Source: a bacterium (lineage in GTDB: Bacteria > Patescibacteriota > Gracilibacteria > Absconditabacterales > Absconditicoccaceae). Taken from it: a DNA stretch of 46,961 nucleotides. The stretch lies in contig JAHDGZ010000004.1 of NCBI GenBank assembly GCA_020631605.1, positions 1 through 46,961 on the forward strand. Reading direction: 5' to 3'. Both the position numbers and the translations under genes were made by a program. Below are positions 11,162 through 20,891 of this stretch, one piece after another. The notes below the pieces were generated by a model. That model worked only from the letters and a program-made list of their open reading frames with translations. It did no database searches and was not told the origin of the DNA. Each line of letters opens with the position of its first letter. Position 1 is the first letter of the stretch.

Positions 11162-11602
11162 CTAGAGAGTGGCGCAATAATCCAAGACAGCTTGTGCATG
11201 TCATTTTGCTTTAACATTACGTCGTTCTTTGAGAATCTGTCTATTATTGTCTAGAACAAAAGTACTTCTTATCGTTCATGTATAACTTTTTCAGAACATC
11301 TTCTTCTCTCATATAGTAGAAAACTCTTCATGCAATACAAGATCAGTATCCGAGACGAGAGGGAACAACAAACCATGATCAGTCGTAAACTTACAATGAC
11401 TTTTCACTCAATCTTTACTTACACCAACAATTCCAACAGAAAATTTTGAGAATTCATCCACAAGAGCACTAAATTCATTAGCCTCTACTGTACAACCTGG
11501 GGTATTATCTTTAGGATAAAAATACAAAATAGTATAGTTATTCTTTTGTAGAATTCAGTCAAAATCTTCTTCTATTTGATGTCAATCACAAACAATATGC
11601 AT
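11162..11602 (-). CDS. bcp: Thioredoxin-dependent peroxiredoxin (Bcp/PrxQ type), 146 aa
   Basis: Reduces hydroperoxides using a thiol donor. The peroxidatic site is in YFYPKDNTPGCTVEANEF, where PGCT carries the catalytic cysteine; the downstream SKDGVKSHCKF supplies a possible resolving cysteine. The end EKKMFGKSYTGTIRSTFVLD contains the conserved arginine-threonine-phenylalanine stretch. Length matches Bcp. Starts MHIVCDGHQI at 11602, 24 nt after the pilin-like gene. Antioxidant function fits beside a carotenoid pathway in the same window, but there is no direct link. Confidence 0.9.
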
Positions 11603-11626
11603 TACTTTTTTCAAAAAATTAAACTC

Positions 11627-12025
11627 TTATAAACTATAATTTGATCATCTTGATGATCATGTATCTAGTGGTTCAAACAAACCACTATTCTCTCTCGCTA
11701 AACCTCAAATTTGGAAAACATATTGAATAATTTCTCACACTCTAGCAAAGATATTTCTTGCTGTGAAAAACTCATAATCAGGTATCTGAATAAGTTTGAA
11801 CAATAAAGGAAAAATGAACAGCAGAAATGCTGTAAACAGAAGTCCTATGATCATATATCTGATACTATTATACGCTGATTTAACCTTGTCAGCATCTCAT
11901 CATGCAAAGACAAATCTAAAGATTGCTACTAGCAATGCATAGATACATCCTCACAAAATAATCAAAACCAAAACCGCAAATGCTGTTAGCAAGATATCAT
12001 GAACTCATGATGTCGTCAACAACAT
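11627..12025 (-). CDS. Pilin-like (TrbC/VirB2-like) membrane protein, 132 aa
   Basis: ATG 12025, TAA 11627. Hydrophobic segment LLTAFAVLVLIILGGCIYAL is followed by FRFVFAGGDADKVKSAYNSI and a second segment YMIIGLLFTAFLLFIFPLLF. The 'GGDxxKVxxAxxxIxYxIIGL' arrangement is common in small CPR membrane proteins that resemble TrbC/VirB2 pilins. A polar C-terminal tail follows. An upstream TAA fixes ATG 12025 as the first available ATG. It may be a component of a secretion or surface-fibre apparatus; no other such genes are visible nearby. Confidence 0.65.
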
Positions 12026-12074
12026 AGAAGTATGAGATGAGAAGGTAAAGAAAACAGAAAATTATGCAAAAAAG

Positions 12075-12377
12075 TTAGGCATCATCTACCTCTTTCTTTT
12101 TTGTTCTTGTTCTTTCTGTATAGACAATAAATTCTTTGAAAAAATCATCATTTGTATGTTTGTGCAAAAGTTTAGCCATTCTGTTCGATGGTCTAGCTCA
12201 TTTAGCAAACCAAGACTTCACTTCTTCCACCTCAACTTTCATAGTGTGACTTAGTGGATCATACCATCACAACACCTCTTTATAACCAGCGTGTACTGGT
12301 TTTGTGTGCTCTGTCAAAACAATTCTGAAAAATGGTCTTTTCTTTCTTCCTGCTCTTGCAAGTCTGATCTTCAACAT
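12075..12377 (-). CDS. rpsP: 30S ribosomal protein S16
   Basis: Starts MLKIRLARAGRKKRPFFRIV, the canonical S16 N-terminus, with the YDPL motif in LGWYDPLSHT and the KGARPSN block (its glycine is TGA). Length 100 aa. The C-terminus is lysine-rich (RTRTKKKEVDDA) and ends at TAA 12075-12077. It binds 16S rRNA during early small-subunit assembly. It lies between rpmG and the pilin-like gene on the same strand. Confidence 0.95.
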
Positions 12378-12423
12378 CTGAAGTACATTCGTAAATTAGG
12401 TAAAATCCTGTATGTATTAGCAA

Positions 12424-12597
12424 TTATTTAAGCTTATCCTTTGACTTATGTTCTTGGTGAGAACGACAACTTGGACAATACTTTCTGAAAATACTAGGCA
12501 AGTTGTCTCTATGAGATTTCTTTACATAGTTCTTCTTGTTACATGCTTTACATAGTCGAGCAAACAACATTCTTGCTCATTTCTTTTTACTAGCCAT
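12424..12597 (-). CDS. rpmG: 50S ribosomal protein L33 (zinc-ribbon form)
   Basis: 57 aa: starts MASKKKGARMLFARLCKAC. It has the paired cysteines CKAC and CPSC of zinc-binding (C+) L33, with the family stretch KKNYVKK between them and KYCPSCRSHQEHK at the end. The glycine of KKKGARM is TGA. A TATAAT box ends 7 nt upstream of the ATG (see 12605-12610), so the mRNA is probably leaderless. Confidence 0.92.
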
Positions 12598-12604
12598 CGT
12601 AATT

Positions 12605-12610
12605 ATTATA
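12605..12610 (-). promoter_or_regulatory. -10 box (TATAAT) of rpmG
   Basis: Perfect TATAAT on the minus strand separated by 7 nt (AATTACG) from ATG 12597. With normal -10 geometry transcription starts within 1-2 nt of the ATG, giving a leaderless mRNA. Confidence 0.65.
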
Positions 12611-12652
12611 CGAGATATAAATAGTTTATGTTCATTCTAGATTGTATTAGTT

Positions 12653-12739
12653 CGGTGAGGGGGGGATTCGAACCCCCGGAACGATTTCTCGTTCGACTCG
12701 TTAGCAGTGAGCTCCCTTCAGCCACTCAGGCACCTCACC
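12653..12739 (-). tRNA. tRNA-Ser(GCU)
   Basis: The acceptor arm GGTGAGG pairs with CCTCACC, with a G discriminator typical of serine. The anticodon loop is CTGCTAA (anticodon GCT, reading AGC/AGU). A long variable arm (CGAACGAGAAATCGTTC) is present, as expected for a class II tRNA. The T arm is GGGGG-TTCGAAT-CCCCC. CCA is not encoded. The anticodon stem has one A-C mismatch next to the loop. Confidence 0.95.
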
Positions 12740-12794
12740 CTAAATTTTAGGGGTAAGCAGTGGGTTATGTCTAGTACACAGCTTCTAAGTTACT

Positions 12795-12868
12795 TAGCAC
12801 GGGGGAGACTTGAACTCCCGACCTCGCCCTTATGAGAGGCGCGCTCTAACCAACTGAGCTACCGTGCC
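12795..12868 (-). tRNA. tRNA with CAU anticodon (elongator Met, or Ile2)
   Basis: The acceptor GGCACGG pairs with CCGTGCT (terminal G-U), with an A discriminator. The anticodon loop is CTCATAA (CAT) in stem CGCCT/GGGCG, and the T arm is GGGAG-TTCAAGT-CTCCC. It lacks the 1-72 mismatch and the three G-C anticodon-stem pairs of initiator tRNA. It is therefore elongator methionine or lysidine-modified isoleucine. CCA is not encoded. About 55 nt separate it from tRNA-Ser on the same strand. Confidence 0.93.
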
Positions 12869-12978
12869 ATATCATTACAAACCGAAAAATAGTCTGTGCA
12901 GAACACAGTAGGGTCTTATATACCAATTTAGCGTTGCATTGCAAGCATAAACAGCTACATTTTTCTATCTTTTTTACT

Positions 12979-12984
12979 TATAAT
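12979..12984 (+). promoter_or_regulatory. -10 box (TATAAT) of the 12992 gene
   Basis: Perfect TATAAT with a 7-nt spacer (GTGCTAG) to ATG 12992. The predicted transcription start is at 12991, again a leaderless arrangement with the same spacer as rpmG. Confidence 0.65.
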
Positions 12985-12991
12985 GTGCTAG

Positions 12992-13618
12992 ATGAGCTTA
13001 GAAGAATTTTGATCATCTTTGGGGGAATCAGCAGGAGAAGTAAATCAATCCTCTGAAGGGCAAGAATCTTCTGAATCAAAAGAACAAGCCATTGCCCGCA
13101 TAGAAAAAGAGCAAAAAAAAGCGGCTCAAACGAGAGGGCAGATCAGAACAAGCAAACAAGAAGGAGCAGCTCTCGCACAATTTCTTATTTTTTTATTACA
13201 AGCAGTTGAAAGCGAAAAAATCATCTCATACTTTCACAAAGTTTTTTTTCATAAGACAAAAACGTGATCCACATATGTAAATCACAAAGTCTTTGTTGGA
13301 ATGTTAGCTCCCTTTTTTCGACAAGAAGCAAGAGAGGCCCAAGTAGATATTTTTTTCAAAGATATTCATCAAATAGAGACAGCCGATTCACTCAGTTCGT
13401 ATGTGTCTTATCTCAAAAAGCTTTCATACACCTATCACGACAATATAGCCCTAGATCAGCAACAATTGCTACAATTAATTATAGAAATACTACAGTATTT
13501 CTGAATCATAGACACCAAAGAATACACAGATGAACAGAAAAAAGATTTTATCATAGAAATTGTTCATGACCTGTTCTGAATTCAACACAAGATAGATGTT
13601 AAAAGAGTAATTTTATAA
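12992..13618 (+). CDS. Unrecognised helical protein, 208 aa
   Basis: MSLEEFGSSLGESAGEVNQS opens a serine/glutamate-rich low-complexity N-terminus. A charged coiled-coil-like segment follows (KEQAIARIEKEQKKAAQTR), then a helical domain rich in Phe, Leu and Gln (AQFLIFLLQAVESEKIISYF; LDQQQLLQLIIEILQYF). Likely cytosolic; family not recognised. A leaderless-type promoter precedes it and a terminator-like hairpin follows within 15 nt. The next gene starts on the terminator's T-tract. Convergent or divergent partners do not suggest a function. Confidence 0.72.
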
Positions 13619-13631
13619 TTGTCAATAGACA

Positions 13632-13658
13632 AGGAGGGGCTTACTCCTCTTTTTTTTT
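13632..13658 (+). terminator. Rho-independent terminator after the 12992 gene
   Basis: AGGAG-GGGCTTA-CTCCT hairpin followed, after one C, by nine T. The T-run abuts ATG 13659 of the next gene. Confidence 0.7.
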
Positions 13659-15962
13659 ATGGAGGAAAAAAATCACTATACTCTACATATTCATCAAAAA
13701 TATGTATCTGTCATGTGACAAAGAAAAATCAACAGACTCAAAAGACAAGCAGGTGATGCGCTCGACAAAGGGAACATGCAATCTTTTTGAAATAAAGTAG
13801 ATAAATTACAGCAAGAGTTTCAGAAAGCAGGAGTTGAATATGACACACAGACAGAACTTTTCATGGCACAAAGAGACCAGCTTAGAGAAGATATTGTAAG
13901 CGATCAGGTGAACAAACTAACTGCAAAATCAAAAGGATATGTAGAAGTAAAAAGAAGAAAAGCAAAACGAGAAACATACAGCGAATTTGATAAATGATAT
14001 AGCACCAACAGATCTAAAAACAGATCTCCACAAAGCTACTCTACCAGAAGACGCCAAAAAGCAAAAGATGAACGAACGGGAAAAGATCATTTGAGAAACT
14101 GAATAAGCAAAGCTGATCGAATGAGTAGTAGAGGTAAAGGTATAGCATCAGGAGCAATGGGAATAGGCTGACTACTCCTCTGAGGTTTAGCAATTTGGAA
14201 ATGAATTTCTTTGGCCTCAAATCTTATAAGTGGAGATACAGAAAAAGCAAAAAAGAATGCCTGAGCACTAGCATTGTTCTGATGAGGTTGGTTCCTTATG
14301 AATGGAGTCAAACTAGGTAAAGCATGGCAATCACTAGGAGGGAAATCATTCGATGAAGTAGTTGCTGAAGACAACAATAGAATTGGCAATACGAGCAAAG
14401 CAAAGGAAAGAGAAGAACAATACACACAGCCAAAATTTCTAGCAGCAAAACTATGATGAGTACCACTTAGCGTCATGCAAAAACACATGACATTCAAACC
14501 CAATGGTGAAGTAAAAAACATTGACCATAAAGCACTAGAAAAAGAGCTATGGGAAAGAGGAGAAACTGGACAAGCTCTTGCTGTGCAAGCTGCATTTGAA
14601 ACCAGTTCATGTAAGAGAAAAATGATCAAGGCAATGGCTACTTTATGAATTACTCAAGCAGCCATAGAAAGTGCTATACAAAGTGGTGATACAAAAAAAG
14701 ACACAGTAGCATGGTATTACGCCAAGAATAAAGACAAAATAGAAAAAGCAGGCAAAATCGGAGAAGAAACAGAAAAGTTTGAAGATCCTCACAACTACTC
14801 TGCTAAGCTGAGTAGCCTAAAAGCAAGCAAAGAAACAAAAGAATGACTAATCTCTGAAGTAAACAAAATATGGATAAAAACTGCTAGCAAAGTAGATCTA
14901 TCAGTAGTCGATGGAAAAGTATTAATGCAACAATGATGAAATAGTGTTCTACTGGACATAGATGGATACGCTAAATCCTATACAACAATTATTAATGGTG
15001 AAAAATACCCTTCTCACAAAGAAATCAATGATGTGAGAGATCTCGTCAGACGAGCACAACATGAGATGTGGGTAATCAATGAATTCAAAAACAAAAAAAC
15101 TCACTCAGCAAAACCTTTCTACACCTCTGGTGATGGCATCATGTTTGATCAAGCTCCATTCGAGCGACTATCATGAAGTAGTTACTTTAATCGTGATGCA
15201 CTTACTGTCTATGGGGATGGGATTCTATCATGATACTTTGCTTCTCATACCAAAATAAACGCACTTGATAACGACAACAATCTGAATTACTACCGTGATC
15301 GTCTCAATAGCCTACCATGGAACAACAAAGTAGAAGCAAATCCTGAACAGTTAGATACACAGAACGTTGCATTTGTTTCTGCGATCCTCACCTGAATAGA
15401 AAATATCAAGGAAAAAATAGATGGAATTTCTGTAAACAAAGAGTGAGTATCAGTTTTCACTATCAACGGAGTACAACAAAGTATTGAGCAAACTCGAGAA
15501 CTAATAAAACAAGGTAATCCAGGCGCATGGACAGGCGCACTAGCAGGCAAGACATTTAAATTTATAGAAAACACAGCAGTTGATGTTGTAAGTTGATCTG
15601 CTATAGCGTTAGGGAACAACCTAAAATCAATGTATGAAGCCGCATCAGAAGAGTTATCTGACTCATACACGCTCAATCTAGCAAAGAAATTATTAGTAAA
15701 ATCAGGAGAAAAAGCTGAAAACATAAAAAGTGCTACCATTAAAGGAGGAAAGCTCGTTTACACTACTGTAGTAGATGGGACAACCCAGACAGTTGAAAAA
15801 GTTCGAGATGGGAAAATATGATATGCACTTGGTTATGGAGCTATTGAATGAGCACAATTTGTCGGAAATGGACTCTGGACCATAGTGAGTGAAGGAAGTT
15901 GATTTGTTGTAAGATCTACCAAAGAGTTTTTTGGTGGAATTGTAGATGCACGAAACAATTAA
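13659..15962 (+). CDS. Large unrecognised protein with two central-N-terminal hydrophobic segments, 767 aa
   Basis: The N-terminal ~150 residues are basic and helical (QRKINRLKRQAGDALDKGN; KAKRETYSEFDKGYSTNR). Two glycine-rich hydrophobic segments follow at residues ~160-215 (SGAMGIGGLLLGGLAIWKG and ALALFGGGWFLMNGVKL). A long soluble region (~550 aa) of mixed alpha/beta character extends to the C-terminus (ending FFGGIVDARNN). Family not recognised. It may be a membrane-attached protein with a large domain on one face. Many TGA glycines occur, notably in the hydrophobic segments. Its TAA at 15960-15962 overlaps the stop codon of the convergent O-antigen-ligase-like gene. Confidence 0.8.
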
Positions 15963-17296
15963 ATTCTAGTATAATTTCATACAAACACTCAAAGTACAAT
16001 CATCAAACTATAGATCACTTGCACATCAACTAAACTATGATGGAGCATTCCTGCAGCAAACAATAACAAAAGACCAAAGGACAAGAGAAATGGAATAAGC
16101 ATAACTTTTTCTCCCCACAGCGAACGAACTCCAAGAAAAAAAACCAACAACCAAGAAACGAGATACAACAAAAGTCATGGCACTCACCACTCTACTCATA
16201 ATTGGAGATATTGATTTTCAGTATTAAAAAAATCTTCATTATCAGATCACACTCTATAACTAGCAGGTCATGATGCACCTGCGCCTCGTCACGATAGTGG
16301 TTTCTCTCAAAGAAAAACAATACCCTCTAACAATAGTTCCATATGTCACTTATCTGATAACTCTCTTTCCCAAACTCACTGATTACGCTCTTCTGCAACT
16401 GGAACATCAGCTGGTCAAAGGAGAGAAACAATTCAGTAACTAGACACAACTCACAAACAAATACAACTTAGCACTACTAGAATATGTCTTTTGTATCAGA
16501 GAAGAATCACTAGCCCAATAGCCAAAAAAGATCAGACTAATAAGAGAAACCACACTACTCTAGAAAAGGTCACAACAGCAACCACTATCGTTGTGATCAA
16601 GAAAAGCATATCTTGCCATCTGATAGGAGATTGGTGCTTCATGAGTATATTTCCCAGAATCAGTGGCCAAAAAGCTATAAGATAAAAACCTCGACTTACT
16701 GGTCAACCAAACAATCACTGTCCTCTAATATATCATCGCCACACATTAGTAAGATATCTAGCTGGTGGGGATTCATTGATCACCCATTGTCGTGCATCCA
16801 AACTATATCAAAAGAGAGAAAAAAGATCAGGAACAAAATGTAATCACAAATACCAGATCAAACCACATCAAACAGCGACTTTTAGAAGATTTTGAAGTCG
16901 AAAAAGCAATCTATTCTTTTCTATCCAGTGATATCATGATAGTCCATACAGTATCAAGAAAACAATAAAAGGAAAATAATCATATCTAATAGCAACAAGC
17001 CATTCTGTGATAGTTTGATCATAAAAGCCAAAGCTAACTATTACTGTTCGGATCAAAGAAAAAAACAATAACATAGTTCACAGAAATCGATAGGCTGGAA
17101 GTAGTTTCCATCATTTTGTTAGTATATCAAAACACAAGAGTCCTCCCAAGAATAGTATAACTATTTCTTTCCACACCCATACTCGTTGGACATTAAAATC
17201 CCAACCAAAACTTACAACTGTGTGAACAAAAAAATGTATTAGTAGACCGACCAACAACACTTTTATACTTCCTAGAAGCAGGCTATCTAGTTTCAT
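15959..17296 (-). CDS. O-antigen ligase/polymerase-like membrane protein (second of a pair), 445 aa
   Basis: Starts MKLDSLLLGSIKVLLVGLLI (alternative GTG 17302). Multiple hydrophobic segments fill the protein. AIRYDYFPFIVFLILYGLSG resembles the 'R-Y-D' region before the long periplasmic loop in Wzy/WaaL-type proteins. A later loop is polar, and the C-terminus carries LLVFFLGVRSLWGEKVMLIP and ends VGNYTRI. The likely role is joining or polymerising lipid-linked glycans at the outer face of the membrane. It starts directly after the upstream paralogue (its GTG abuts that gene's TAA), so both are co-transcribed. TAA 15959-15961 overlaps the convergent gene's stop. Confidence 0.75.
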
Positions 17297-17302
17297 AGTC
17301 AC

Positions 17303-18694
17303 TTACTCTTTTCAATAAAATGATTGATTCATAGCATATCCAGAAACCAAACCAACAAAAATCAAGAAGAGAAAATTAAACTGACTATCTCTCCACACAT
17401 GCAGCACCAATCACTCTATATTCAAGCAAACTAATGCTATGATAAGGCCAAGCAACACATGGTAAGTTAGAGTATTTCTATGCCCTTTATGGTAACGTAC
17501 TTGCTCCAACAAAAAGAGTAAAAACAAAAGCCAAAAAAGACAATACAGAACAATCCCTGGTAGTCCCATGTTCACAGTAAGTTGAAGGTAGACATTTTCT
17601 ACAAGAGATAAGGAGTTTTTCTCATTATCACTATAATCTGCCCAATAGTGCCTAGCTGGACCAGCTGTTCATGGACCGTATCACCAGAGATTTGACTGTA
17701 ACATCTCTAATGCAACAACATTTCAGCTACCACGTTCAGCGTTTGATCACTGTTTAAGAAAATTGACTCATCGAACCAACAGCGTCGAAAAACTAATCAA
17801 AATAATACTTAGCAGTGTTTTGCGAAGCATACTCTTACTCTCATCAGCAAGTAATCGAATACTCAGAATCAATGCTAGTGATCAAGCAACATATGCTCAT
17901 CTAGAAAACGTTAACAATAGACATCATCACCATAACACTCGAACAAATCATGAAATAAGACGCTCAAAACGCATAAAGTAACTAACTGTAGCAAATTTTT
18001 GCTTTACTGCCAAAAAAAGAAGTGGAACTACGGAAACAAGGAAAAATCAGAACACATTGGGTCAGACGAATAAGCCAGACAGCCTCATAAGGCCACCTGA
18101 TCATGTCTTATAAAACAATGGCGGTGCCTCTCATGGAAAGAAATCACCAAATGGTCAATACCCCAAATAAGTGACAAAAAAATCAGGAAGAGCAACCTTT
18201 CATAACTGCCAAATAATTCAAGCACCAACTACAGCAACAAACATAAGCAAAAACCAACGAAGATTGTTTTTTGTAATAAGTCATTGAACTAAGCCTACAC
18301 TCCCAACAAATAATCAACTCACAATAAGCAATAAATAATACCAATCGTACTTGAATCATACGAATCGTTCATACCATCAAAATCCTGATGAAAGAGACAC
18401 CCATCCTGATCGTATCCCCATCAATAATAAAGTAACAAGAATCGCAAAAGGAAATCTAGAAGTCCTAACCACATTCTTAAAGTACAGTGACAGTTTGTTT
18501 CATTGAAATCAAAGAATTATAACATACAGAACAATAAGCCATCGTAGTCAATCTCTCAACAACCAAAAAAGCCATTGTCACTCTCATGATCAAATTCCAT
18601 AAAGAAAAAATGTTTCTAAAACAAAAAACAAGAGTAATCGAACAAAATAACCAAGTAATAAATGCGGCAAAATTATTTGTTTCAGTTTCTTCAT
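17303..18694 (-). CDS. O-antigen ligase-like (Wzy_C family) membrane protein, 463 aa
   Basis: ATG 18694 (MKKLKQIILPHLLLGYFVRL) to TAA 17303. Roughly 10-12 hydrophobic segments. FVGFKYDWYYLLLIVSG precedes a stretch corresponding to the Wzy_C core: LLLTFSRSAYVAGSLALILS matches the 'TxSRgaw' motif of O-antigen ligases. A large polar loop follows (GYGPGTAGPARHYWADYSDN, then SLVENVYLQLTVNMGLPGI, the conserved 'N-x-YL-x-x-x-x-x-G-x-x-G' block). Role: transfer or polymerisation of surface glycan. CPR bacteria generally lack LPS, so the acceptor may be an S-layer or surface protein; this is inference. Heads a two-gene unit. Confidence 0.82.
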
Positions 18695-18902
18695 GTTTAT
18701 CTGAAAATATGAAAATCAACGATAGCTACTTTCTACTTAGTCTAAGATAATTAGCAATGCTAATAAGACCAGCAAAAACTAGATAACAGATAAGTCAACA
18801 CGATATACAAACACTAAACATGGGAGTCAAACGAAAAGATGTTCTACAAGACTAAGCATATTGCATTCAACAAGGGTATTTACTAGACTAGTATTTGTCA
18901 GA

Positions 18903-18924
18903 AAATACTATTTCTGCAGTATTT
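18903..18924. repeat. Inverted repeat upstream of the DsbA-like gene
   Basis: Perfect 7-nt arms AAATACT/AGTATTT around an 8-nt loop, 25 nt before ATG 18950. It lies where an operator or the -35 region would be. The rest of 18737-18930 shows no gene. Confidence 0.4.
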
Positions 18925-18949
18925 ATCTTTGTTTACTATGTATATTCGT

Positions 18950-19828
18950 ATGCCTGCAAAAAAAACTACAACAAACAATGTACACACTCCTGTGATTGTA
19001 CTACTCGTTATTGTTCTACTTCTTCAACTATGGACATTGTTCGGAGGAGCTATCAAGAATCAAGTAATGGAAGTGGAAGCACTTAAAGTTGGTGGTCAAG
19101 CTAACTGGGAAAAACTTACTGAATTGTACCAAACTGAGAAGTTTGCTGAATTCCAAGAAACTTCTATTGAAGGTCTAGAAAACACAATTGAAAACCCAAC
19201 AGCTGCTGCACCAACACCTGCTGCTGCTCCTACTCCTGCACCAACACCAGAACCAGCTGCTAAGAAACTTGCTGCTACTGATTTGGAAGCTCTTAAAGCT
19301 GACATCCCATTGAATGGATCAGATGATGCTAAAGTTGCTATTATTGAATACTCTGATGTAGAATGTCCATTCTGTAAGAGACATGTAGATGCTGGAACTC
19401 TAAAGACAGTATCAGAAAAATTCGGAGATGATGTAGCACTTTCATTCAGACACTACCCTCTTTCTTTCCACCCAAATGCTAAGCCAGCGGCTGAAGCTAT
19501 GGAATGTGCTAAGGTAGTAGGTGGAGATGAAGCATTCTTCGCATACGAAGCAGAAATCTTCGCAAACAACACTCTAACACCAGACAACTATAAAGCTATA
19601 GCAGAAAAGGTTGGAGTAGATATGGCTGAATGGCAATCATGTGTAGACAACGGTGACACTAGCGCTGAAATCGACGCACAAATGGCTGAAGGTCAATCTA
19701 AGTTCGGAGTAAGAGGTACTCCAGGTAACGTAGTTATCAATCTAGAAACAGGTGACTGGGAACTAGTAAGTGGAGCTCAACAAGCACCTGCTTTCGAAGC
19801 AGCTGTAAATAGAATCCTAGGAAACTAA
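18950..19828 (+). CDS. Membrane-anchored DsbA-like thiol oxidoreductase, 292 aa
   Basis: A short basic start (MPAKKTTTNN) precedes a single N-terminal membrane anchor (VIVLLVIVLLLQLWTLFGG). A spacer and an Ala/Pro/Thr linker follow (residues ~85-105), then a thioredoxin-fold domain: VAIIEYSDVECPFCKRH has the CPFC active site and RGTPGNVVI has the cis-proline loop. The DsbA-type helical insertion lies between them. Predicted to form or isomerise disulphides outside the cell, a plausible partner for the cysteine-rich exported protein. ATG 18938 is an in-frame alternative start. Unusually, the gene has no TGA codons: all ~20 glycines are GGN, and its codon choice (GCT, ACT, GAA) is more regular and GC-richer than that of its neighbours. 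Confidence 0.9.
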   Translation: MPAKKTTTNNVHTPVIVLLVIVLLLQLWTLFGGAIKNQVMEVEALKVGGQANWEKLTELYQTEKFAEFQETSIEGLENTIENPTAAAPTPAAAPTPAPTPEPAAKKLAATDLEALKADIPLNGSDDAKVAIIEYSDVECPFCKRHVDAGTLKTVSEKFGDDVALSFRHYPLSFHPNAKPAAEAMECAKVVGGDEAFFAYEAEIFANNTLTPDNYKAIAEKVGVDMAEWQSCVDNGDTSAEIDAQMAEGQSKFGVRGTPGNVVINLETGDWELVSGAQQAPAFEAAVNRILGN

Positions 19829-19856
19829 TTCCACACAACAATATCATTAAATAGAA

Positions 19857-19888
19857 AAAGACTCTACAAGCAGTAGAGTCTTTTTTTT
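19857..19888 (+). terminator. Strong rho-independent terminator of the DsbA-like gene
   Basis: Perfect 11-bp stem AAAGACTCTAC/GTAGAGTCTTT with a 5-nt loop and eight T. Consistent with a strongly expressed single-gene transcript. Confidence 0.93.
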
Positions 19889-19917
19889 ATTCACAAAAAA
19901 GAATAAAACTACTCAAC

Positions 19918-20826
19918 CTATCTATGTAAAAAATCCAACAATCATGGTGCATTAGCTGTCTCATCATATCATTGAGCTACGCTACGTTTGATCACATCTT
20001 GCTGAGCATTAAGAATTCACTTTTTTCCAAAATAAGGAAGTGAATCAGAGGGAGCAAGACGAAAAACCTTTCACTCTCATTCCAATCTATCCAATGAATC
20101 AATCGTTTGTTTTCTTAAAAGATTTTGTGCATAGTATTGAGCAGAAAAAGGAGTGTCCATTATTCACCATTTTCTTTTGCTAACAAGCAACAAAAAGGTC
20201 ATCACATCAACATTTCATGTAGAGACGTTATCAAGCACTATGATTTTCTCATATCAATCGCGCAAACACTTTTCTATATGAAGCCAAGGCTGAGAAGAAT
20301 TATAACTATCAGCATAATGATGTCATCAAACCATCACCTTTTTGTTATAGAGTCAAGGAATAGCTTTTGTTGCCTTCAATGCTTTATATACATCTTCATC
20401 ACTCAATGATTGAATATCTAGATAATCTACATTTCATGTCACTTGATTCAATGCAGGAAACAACAACTCTGTTTGAGAAGCCTTAATTTTATTCGTATTT
20501 AGTGGTACCTGTGCACCAAAAACATCATCAACCAAATAGTCTAAATCTAATATTTGACGAAATCTTTTGAAATTAATAAATTTCTGTCACGTGATATAGT
20601 TTTCTCGAATATCTTGAATAAATTCGAACTGCTGAGAAACGTAATAGGACATCGTCCCTGCTGATCAAGAACCTGCTATAACTCTTCATGGCTCATCCAG
20701 CCCATAAACATCATGAAGTGCAAGTGCTGAACCTACTGAGTAACTACTCATCATTCATCATCAACCAGCAATAATAGCTATTTTACTCTCATCAAATCAC
20801 CTAGCATTAGTAGTAACAGTAGCCAT
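19918..20826 (-). CDS. Patatin-like phospholipase, 302 aa
   Basis: The N-terminal IAIIAGGGGMMSSYSVGSAL is the glycine-rich oxyanion-hole segment. VIAGSGSAGTMSYYV contains the GxSxG nucleophile elbow (GSGSAG), and VDGHHYADS supplies the Asp-Gly of the catalytic dyad. This order matches patatin/RssA-type lipases acting on membrane or neutral lipids. The arginine usually found after the first glycine run is absent (GGGGMM). No signal peptide is seen. The C-terminus ends LLDFLHR. For a CPR organism this could help use host-derived lipids, but that is only inference. Upstream gene of the minus-strand group is the CHC2 protein, 65 nt away. Confidence 0.82.
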
Positions 20827-20891
20827 TATCAAATCAATTAATCATAAACTTTATAATTATCCGCATGTATCACACTATCGGAGAGATGACA

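Noticed and set aside
14087-14629. 180-codon minus-strand frame
   Set aside because: Antisense to the 13659-15962 gene; a consequence of its low frequency of TTA/CTA on that strand.
15290-15739. 149-codon minus-strand frame
   Set aside because: Antisense shadow of the same large gene.
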